The notes beneath the pieces are model-generated. The model saw only the letters and a list, made by a program, of their open reading frames with translations, made no database searches and was not told the DNA's origin. This document shows positions 1-4,161 of a DNA stretch of 5,697 bases, one piece after another. The translations under genes and the position numbers were made by a program. The stretch spans positions 1 through 5,697 of the forward strand of contig JAFGRF010000156.1 of NCBI GenBank assembly GCA_016935295.1. The letters run 5' to 3'. This DNA comes from Caldifarciminota bacterium. GTDB lineage: Bacteria; Hydrothermota; Tepidihabitantia; Tepidihabitantales; Tepidihabitantaceae. Position 1 is the first letter of the stretch; the number at the start of each line of letters is the position of its first letter.

Positions 1-344
1 CCGAGCCCGGTGTGCAGGATGACACCAAGGCCGTTGATTGCCCGCGTCAGCGTCGGCTTGCGCTCGCGCTCCAGCCGCCGGACCAGTTCTGCCCGGTCAT
101 ACACTGCCGCCTCGCCCGCCTGAATCTTCTCTCGTAGCTCATCCAGATAGGCACGAATCGCCCGTACCGCCATCCGGCGATGTACTCGCCCGAGCACAGG
201 CGCCAGCTTCTCGTCACTGAGAAGCTTGTCTACCGACGGCAGAGAACGGAGAGTGACCTCGTGGTCTAGTGGTCCAGTGGTCGAGTGCCCGGCTTTCTCA
301 CTCGATCCCTTGATCCCTTTGTCCCTCGGTCTCTTTTCCTTCAC
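1..344 (-). CDS. selA: L-seryl-tRNA(Sec) selenium transferase, N-terminal part (runs off the left edge)
   Basis: SelA is a PLP enzyme that converts seryl-tRNA(Sec) to selenocysteyl-tRNA(Sec) with selenophosphate in the cytoplasm. Only 114 codons are visible. The family's N-terminal signature LPSVDKLL is at residues 35-42, followed by a helical stretch with RRMAVRAIRAYLDELRE and then INGLGVILHTGLG at the window edge, matching the SelA block usually written N-TG-VLHTNLG. The PLP lysine would lie outside the window. The start is the GTG at 342-344, which overlaps the mcsB stop as GTGA. No other in-frame start codon occurs before LPSVDKLL, so this start is forced if the gene works. Residues 1-34 are a non-conserved extension, and residues 7-28 are encoded by a type B hairpin repeat (261-325). 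Translation is probably coupled to mcsB. I am confident of the family; the start is inferred from the lack of alternatives. Confidence 0.88.
   Translation of the reverse strand, partial: MKEKRPRDKGIKGSSEKAGHSTTGPLDHEVTLRSLPSVDKLLSDEKLAPVLGRVHRRMAVRAIRAYLDELREKIQAGEAAVYDRAELVRRLERERKPTLTRAINGLGVILHTGL
261..325. repeat. Type B dispersed hairpin repeat inside the 5' end of selA
   Basis: An imperfect inverted repeat has 27-nt arms at 261-287 and 299-325 and an 11-nt loop (288-298). By eye 17 of 27 positions pair. Each arm is a chain of 8-nt units: the left arm is GTGG-TCNA repeated three times, ending GTG. On the coding strand this reads CAC-T-NGA-C. The unit pattern seems to decay onward to about 340 (TCGGTCTC). 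It lies within the selA reading frame (residues 7-28) and encodes HSTTGPLDH at residues 20-28, identical to LolD residues 24-32. The extra G-U pairs fall on the + strand, not on the transcribed strand, so a folded mRNA is less well supported here than for type A. Confidence 0.75.
341..344 (-). promoter_or_regulatory. GTGA stop/start overlap coupling mcsB and selA
   Basis: The TGA stop of mcsB (341-343) and the GTG start of selA (342-344) share bases in the four-base overlap GTGA. I see no clear Shine-Dalgarno sequence just upstream within the mcsB 3' end. Reinitiation by ribosomes finishing mcsB is therefore the simplest inferred way for selA to be translated. Confidence 0.6.
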
Positions 345-1387
345 TGATGCACCAACGTCTCGCGGACGAAAGTGGCCCGGCGCTCGTCGCGCTCCGCCGC
401 GCTCAGTTTCTCGCCCAGCATTGCCTGCAGATTCGCGGGCCGCACGAGCACCATGAGCCGCGTCACCTGCTCCAGGTTCACCTCATTAACGATGCCGAGG
501 GCGACGCCGAGCCTGAGGCCGGCAATCAGGTTTATCGCCTCGTCCGACGACAGCACGCGCGCGCCTTTGAGAAGCCCGAGCGACCGGAAGACCTTGTCCT
601 CGACCTCGACCCGCAGTTTCTTCATCAGGTACTCGCGCGCCTTCCGTTCGTAGGTAATCACCTGCCGGCTGATGTCGGCAATCGTCTCGATGATTTCCCA
701 TTCGGTCTGGCCGACCGTCTTCTGGTTCGATATCTGAAAGAAATTGCCCTTGGTCTCGCTTCCCTCGCCGTACAGGCCGCGTACCGCCAGCCCGATGTGC
801 AGCGCCCCGCGCAGTACCTTCTCGATTTCGCGGGTGATGACGAGCGCGGGCAGGTGCACGAGCACCGACGCCCGCATCCCGGTCCCGAGGTTGGTCGGGC
901 ACGCGGTCAGGAACCCGAACTCGGGGGAGAACGCGTACTGGAGCTGTCCTTCCAGCTTCTCATCGAGCGCCGCCGCGGCCGTGAAGGCCTCGGGGAAGTC
1001 GAGCCCGGACGCCAACACCTGGAACCGCAGGTGGTCTTCCTCGTTCACCATCAGGCTGGTGGTCTCGTCGTTGCTGACATAGAACCCGCGTTTCGCCTTG
1101 GAGGCAACGAAGTCGGGCGAAGCAAGGTGCCGTTCGATCAGGTACTGACCCTGCGGCTCGGCCAGTTCGTCGCCTTCAAGGAACTTGCCGCTGTCCATGT
1201 ACCCGGAGTCTGCCAGGGCCCAGCGTGCCACTTCAATCGTCTGCTCGTGGTCGGCCGGAGTCGCCCGGTGGGTAAACGGCACTTCGGCCACGTTGCGTGC
1301 CAGCCGGACCCGGGTGGAAAGAACGACGTCGGCTTCCGGCCCGTTGGCCGCCAGCCACCTGCCGACCGTGGCGTCGTTCTGATTCAT
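341..1387 (-). CDS. mcsB: Protein arginine kinase McsB
   Basis: This 348-residue protein matches the bacterial phosphagen-kinase-like family that phosphorylates arginine residues of proteins; in Bacillus this marks them for ClpCP degradation and inactivates CtsR. Visible motifs are the nucleotide-binding STRVRLARN (24-32), NEEDHLR (115-121, catalytic-acid region), CPTNLGTGMRAS (163-174), VRGLYGEGSE (202-211, second acidic catalytic region) and QISNQ (218-222). The C-terminal RDERRA (333-338) fits the RDXXRA motif that forms the allosteric phosphoarginine pocket in McsB, so both catalysis and pArg sensing look intact. Length is close to the usual 350-360. The ATG start puts the N-terminus where the family begins, although no strong Shine-Dalgarno precedes it. 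It follows mcsA after a 91-nt gap filled by a type A hairpin and overlaps selA. No ctsR or clpC is present in the window. Confidence 0.96.
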   Translation of the reverse strand: MNQNDATVGRWLAANGPEADVVLSTRVRLARNVAEVPFTHRATPADHEQTIEVARWALADSGYMDSGKFLEGDELAEPQGQYLIERHLASPDFVASKAKRGFYVSNDETTSLMVNEEDHLRFQVLASGLDFPEAFTAAAALDEKLEGQLQYAFSPEFGFLTACPTNLGTGMRASVLVHLPALVITREIEKVLRGALHIGLAVRGLYGEGSETKGNFFQISNQKTVGQTEWEIIETIADISRQVITYERKAREYLMKKLRVEVEDKVFRSLGLLKGARVLSSDEAINLIAGLRLGVALGIVNEVNLEQVTRLMVLVRPANLQAMLGEKLSAAERDERRATFVRETLVHQ

Positions 1388-1401
1388 AGTTTCGGTGAGT
1401 C

Positions 1402-1481
1402 ACCACAAAGACACGAAGACACAAAGTGCCCGGATTCCGAGCCCTCTTCGTGCCTTGGTGCCTTGGTGGTTGAAATCCTCA
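1402..1481 (-). repeat. Type A hairpin repeat, copy 1 (between mcsA and mcsB)
   Basis: Inverted repeat with 25-nt arms at 1402-1426 and 1446-1470 and a 19-nt GC-rich loop, plus a conserved flank at 1471-1481 ending TCCTCA. Each arm read inward is AC followed by CAC-N-AAG-N three times, without the final N. Arms pair at 20 of 25 positions; on the transcribed minus strand three more become G-U pairs, leaving two mismatches. The TGA stop of mcsA (1479-1481) is formed by the last bases of the conserved flank, and the hairpin base is 14 nt before the mcsB start. It could act as a 3' end, an RNA processing or stability element, or be a mobile palindromic repeat. No long U-run follows, so it is not a classical intrinsic terminator. 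Confidence 0.85.
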
Positions 1482-1967
1482 TTCTTCTTCCGTGCGCTTC
1501 AGTTGGTCGCGCAGGGCTGCGGCTTTCTCGTAGTCCTCATCCTGGATGGCCCCGGAGAGGGCCTGGCGCAGCCGATGGGCGTTCATCTTCTGTTGGGCCT
1601 GCTTGCGCCCGCCGCTCGCGGTCCTGCCGACGTGCTGCACCGCGTCGTGGATTCGACGTATCAGAGGCACCAGCTGGTCGTGGAAGGATACGTAGCAGTC
1701 GGCGCAGCCGAGCCGCCCCTGCTTCTTGAACTCGGCATACGACAGGCCGCAGGTTTGGCAGATGAGCTTCGAGTCACCTTCGTCGATGCGGTTCTTTAGC
1801 TCGGTAATGATCTCGGCCACGTTCGCCTTCAGCTTTTCGACCTCGGTGAATCCCCGCTGGCGGGCACACTCGGCACAGATGGAGATCTCGGTGACCTTCC
1901 CGTCCTTGTCGAGCTGGCTGACCTTCACGGTCGCCTCGCTCTTGCCGCAGAGATCGCAGAGCTTCAT
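1479..1967 (-). CDS. mcsA: McsA, zinc-binding activator of protein arginine kinase
   Basis: A 162-residue protein with the McsA layout. Four CXXC pairs at C4/C7, C31/C34, C70/C73 and C88/C91 can hold two zinc ions. A charged linker follows, then a C-terminal UVR-type helical hairpin (about 126-160, with the DYEKAAALRDQLK pattern seen in UvrB/UvrC and McsA). In Bacillus, McsA binds McsB and stimulates its kinase activity; adjacency to mcsB supports that pairing here. I chose the ATG at 1965-1967 because it gives MKLCDLCG, the normal start of the family; a TTG four codons upstream (1977-1979) would add four residues. No clear Shine-Dalgarno precedes either start. The gene lies 84 nt after lolD, with a type A hairpin in the gap. 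The last codons abut the flank of another type A copy. Confidence 0.94.
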   Translation of the reverse strand: MKLCDLCGKSEATVKVSQLDKDGKVTEISICAECARQRGFTEVEKLKANVAEIITELKNRIDEGDSKLICQTCGLSYAEFKKQGRLGCADCYVSFHDQLVPLIRRIHDAVQHVGRTASGGRKQAQQKMNAHRLRQALSGAIQDEDYEKAAALRDQLKRTEEE

Positions 1968-1990
1968 AGAGCGGGGCAAACCAGGCTATT

Positions 1991-2070
1991 ACCACAAAGA
2001 CACCAAGACACCAAGAGACTCCGGACTCGGGAACCTTCGTGACTTAGTGTCTTAGTGGTTAGATTCCTCA
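1991..2070 (-). repeat. Type A hairpin repeat, copy 2 (end of lolD / before mcsA)
   Basis: Arms at 1991-2015 and 2035-2059, loop 2016-2034 (19 nt, same geometry as copy 1), conserved flank 2060-2070 ending ATTCCTCA. The CAC/AAG triplet pattern is intact in both arms. 21 of 25 positions pair, plus one G-U pair on the minus strand and three mismatches. This copy reaches into lolD: the lolD stop TAA (2052-2054) lies inside an arm, and the last five residues (EESNH) are encoded by the flank and arm. The hairpin base is 23 nt before the mcsA ATG. Confidence 0.85.
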
Positions 2071-2831
2071 CTCAGTCTTCCTTCGGCAAGATGCAGCCGG
2101 CGCATCGCCCGGTCCGCAACCGCCTGATTGTGGGTCACTACCAGAATCGTCATGTTCCTTTCGCTGCTCAGCCGCACCATCAGGTCAACCAGCGCTGCCG
2201 CCGTTGTCGCGTCGAGGTTGCCGGTCGGCTCGTCGGCAAGGATCACCGCAGGCTCGTTCACCAGCGCCCGCGCCACGGCGGCGCGGGCCTGCTCGCCGCC
2301 CGAGAGCTCGGCCGGTCGATGGGTCAGCCGCGAGACAAAGCCAATCTCCTCCAGCGCTTTGTGCGCCCTGACCAACGCCTCGGTCCGGGCCATGCCCGCG
2401 ACCAGCAGCGGCATCGCTACATTCTCCAGGACTGTGAACTCGGACAGCAGGTGGTGGAACTGGAACACGAACCCCACTTTCCGATTTCGCAATTCGTGGA
2501 GTCTGGACTCAGGGTAGCTGAAAACATCGAGGGAATCAAGCAGCACCCGCCCGCTGGTTGGGCGGTCGAGCGCTCCGAGCACGTGCAGCAGGGTCGACTT
2601 GCCGGTACCCGACGGACCGAGGATGGCCAGGAACTCCCCACGCTGCACCTCCAGGTCCACGCCGCGCAGGATCTCCAGCCGCTCGGCCCCGGTCTCGAAC
2701 ACGCGCCAGATGTCGGTCGCCTGAAGGACAGGCGAGTGATCAAGTGGCCCCGTGGTCGAGTGGTCATGTGCCGAACTCCCGGCCGGACACTGGTGCACTG
2801 GACCACTTGACCACTGCTTCTCTTCACTCAT
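2052..2831 (-). CDS. lolD: LolD, ATPase of the lipoprotein-releasing ABC transporter
   Basis: A 259-residue ABC ATPase that drives release of outer-membrane lipoproteins from the inner membrane toward the periplasmic carrier. Visible: Walker A GPSGTGKS (72-79), Q-loop FVFQFHHLL (121-129) running into the LolD-characteristic FTVLENVAMPLL (132-143), signature LSGGEQ (176-181), Walker B VILADEP (196-202), D-loop GNLD (204-207) and H-loop histidine H234. The ATG at 2829-2831 overlaps the permease stop by 8 nt, with GGAAG about 9 nt upstream as a likely ribosome site. It is about 25-30 residues longer than usual because residues 6-32 are encoded by a type B hairpin repeat (2736-2816); the conserved domain starts near residue 35. 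The only other in-frame start I saw is a GTG at residue 12, still inside the repeat. The C-terminal EESNH comes from a type A repeat. Confidence 0.95.
   Translation of the reverse strand: MSEEKQWSSGPVHQCPAGSSAHDHSTTGPLDHSPVLQATDIWRVFETGAERLEILRGVDLEVQRGEFLAILGPSGTGKSTLLHVLGALDRPTSGRVLLDSLDVFSYPESRLHELRNRKVGFVFQFHHLLSEFTVLENVAMPLLVAGMARTEALVRAHKALEEIGFVSRLTHRPAELSGGEQARAAVARALVNEPAVILADEPTGNLDATTAAALVDLMVRLSSERNMTILVVTHNQAVADRAMRRLHLAEGRLSEESNH
2736..2816. repeat. Type B dispersed hairpin repeat inside the 5' end of lolD
   Basis: Inverted repeat: left arm 2736-2770 (four 8-nt units), right arm 2788-2816, loop 2771-2787 containing CCCGGCCGG. Aligned from the loop outward, 20 of 29 positions pair. 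CAC recurs every 8 nt on the coding strand (CAC-N5-CAC-N5). The 81-nt element is exactly 27 codons, covers LolD residues 6-32, has no stop, and encodes HSTTGPLDH (24-32), shared with the SelA extension. Confidence 0.78.
2824..2831 (-). promoter_or_regulatory. ATGAGTGA overlap coupling lolC/E and lolD
   Basis: The last bases of the permease gene (stop TGA at 2824-2826) overlap the ATG of lolD (2829-2831) in the octamer ATGAGTGA. A GGAAG sequence about 9 nt upstream can serve as ribosome-binding site. Coupled translation of permease and ATPase is expected, since they form one complex. Confidence 0.7.
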
Positions 2832-4047
2832 ATCTGATTGCTTCCAGCGGTACGAGCCGCGCGGCTTTCAGTGCCGGGTAGATGGTAGCGGCGAAGGTAA
2901 TCACGATAGCGGCAACGCAGATGATCACGACGTCTTGCGCCTGAATCTGGACCGGCAGGTTCTTGATAAAGTATACATCGCCCGGGAGGGAAACGAACCG
3001 GTACTTGTTCAACAGCCAGCACGCGACCAGCCCGAAGGCCGCGCCGGCCACGGTGCCTATGATGCCGATGAACCCGCCGGCCAGCACGAAGATCCGGGTC
3101 ACGGTCGATGACTTCGCGCCCATCGCCTTCAGGATACCGATTTCGCGGGTCTTGCGGATGACCATCATCGTCAGCATACCGATGATGTTGAATGCGGCAA
3201 CCAGCACGATCAGCACGAGCACGATGAAGGTCACGACCTTCTCCAGCCGCAGGGCAGTGAAGAGATTCCGGTTCTGCAATATCCAGTCAACCGCCCGGTA
3301 TGGATACCCCAATTGCCGCGTGATGCGCCGCGCCAGACGGTCAGCCGCATAGACGTCGCGCACGCGCACCTCGTAGCCGGTGACCATATTCTCCATGCCT
3401 AGAAACCGCTGGATTGCCGGCAGCGACAGGTAGATGAAACTCGAGTTGTACTCGTACATGCCGCAGTCGAAGATCCCGTTCACCTGAAAGTAACGAGTTC
3501 GAGGCAGGAACCCGAGCGCCGTCATCGTACCGCCGAAGGGCGACGCCAGGTTCAGCGTGTCTCCAACCGAAAGCCCGAGCATCCGCGCCAGCTCGACGCC
3601 GATCGCCACGCCACCTGAGTCGAGGTCGAACTGCCCCTGAACCACGGTGCCGGAGATGCTCGTAATCTCGTCCTCGTGCTCCGGGTCAACCCCGCGGATT
3701 ACGACGCCCTCGACCCCGTTCTCGGTTCGGACCAGCGTCTTGGCATAGATGAAAGGCGCTACAGACAGGACACCCGGCACCCGGGCAATCTCCTGCTGCA
3801 GGGAGTCACCGCCGCCATCCGGATACGGAATCGGCTCATAGGAGTACTTCGTGACGACAACGTGCGGTGTGGCGCCGAGAATCCGGTCGCGTAGTTCCTG
3901 GTGGAACCCGTTCTCGACCGAGAGCACGATGAGGATTGCTGCGACCCCGACGAACACGCCGCCGATAGCAATGGCGGTGATGCCGGAAACGATGCGCCGG
4001 CCCCTGCCGCGCAGATACCGCCGGGCCATGAAAAGTTCGAATCTCAT
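2824..4047 (-). CDS. lolC: LolC/LolE-family lipoprotein-releasing permease
   Basis: A 407-residue inner-membrane permease, the usual length of LolC/LolE (about 400-415). One N-terminal membrane helix lies at about 20-43 after the FMARRYLRGR start typical of the family. A long periplasmic MacB-like domain (about 45-270) follows, then three helices at about 271-297, 321-345 and 372-392. The cytoplasmic segment RKTREIGILKAMGAKSSTV (298-316) is the coupling region that contacts the ATPase, and the tail ends LVPLEAIRYE. It extracts mature lipoproteins from the membrane using LolD, encoded immediately downstream with an 8-nt overlap. Only one permease gene is present here, so it may form a homodimer, or a partner may lie elsewhere; I cannot separate LolC from LolE by sequence alone. 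The ATG at 4045-4047 has only a weak AGG upstream and lies 20 nt after a type A hairpin. Confidence 0.92.
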   Translation of the reverse strand: MRFELFMARRYLRGRGRRIVSGITAIAIGGVFVGVAAILIVLSVENGFHQELRDRILGATPHVVVTKYSYEPIPYPDGGGDSLQQEIARVPGVLSVAPFIYAKTLVRTENGVEGVVIRGVDPEHEDEITSISGTVVQGQFDLDSGGVAIGVELARMLGLSVGDTLNLASPFGGTMTALGFLPRTRYFQVNGIFDCGMYEYNSSFIYLSLPAIQRFLGMENMVTGYEVRVRDVYAADRLARRITRQLGYPYRAVDWILQNRNLFTALRLEKVVTFIVLVLIVLVAAFNIIGMLTMMVIRKTREIGILKAMGAKSSTVTRIFVLAGGFIGIIGTVAGAAFGLVACWLLNKYRFVSLPGDVYFIKNLPVQIQAQDVVIICVAAIVITFAATIYPALKAARLVPLEAIRYE

Positions 4048-4067
4048 CGGACAGGGACCTGAGTTCT

Positions 4068-4156
4068 ACCACCAAGACACCAAGACACCAAGGCCGGAAT
4101 CCGGGAGTCCGGAATGACCTCTTTGTGCCTTTGTGCCTTGGTGGTGAGATTCCTCA
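4068..4156 (-). repeat. Type A hairpin repeat, copy 3 (between lysS and lolC)
   Basis: Arms at 4068-4092 and 4121-4145, a longer 28-nt loop (4093-4120) containing a small CCGGA...TCCGG stem, and the conserved flank 4146-4156 ending ATTCCTCA. Both arms keep the CAC-N-AAG-N pattern. 21 of 25 positions pair, with two more G-U pairs on the minus strand and two mismatches. The flank ends 5 nt from the lysS stop codon. It occupies most of the 114-nt gap between lysS and the permease gene. Confidence 0.85.
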
Positions 4157-4161
4157 CCGAA

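Noticed and set aside
21..37. CACCAAGG word in selA resembling a type A unit
   Set aside because: It encodes the conserved Leu-Gly-Val of the SelA GLGVILHT block and has no neighbouring units or inverted partner.
1402..1470. Type A hairpin as an intrinsic terminator
   Set aside because: Arms are long and only moderately GC-rich, no U-run follows on the minus strand, and the downstream gene is the functional partner mcsB.
347..1729. 460-codon open frame on the + strand across mcsB and mcsA
   Set aside because: It is antisense to two clear genes, has no recognisable domain, crosses a repeat, and is the expected shadow of high-GC codon use.
1977..1979. TTG start for mcsA four codons upstream
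   Set aside because: The ATG at 1967 gives the family's normal MKLCDLCG start; the upstream residues are not conserved and no ribosome site favours the TTG.
2055..2810. 251-codon open frame on the + strand opposite lolD
   Set aside because: Shadow of lolD, which has all ABC motifs on the other strand; it starts in one repeat and ends in another.
1402..4145. Type A hairpins as a CRISPR array
   Set aside because: The copies are about 590 and 2,080 nt apart, separated by whole genes, with no regular spacers and no cas genes.
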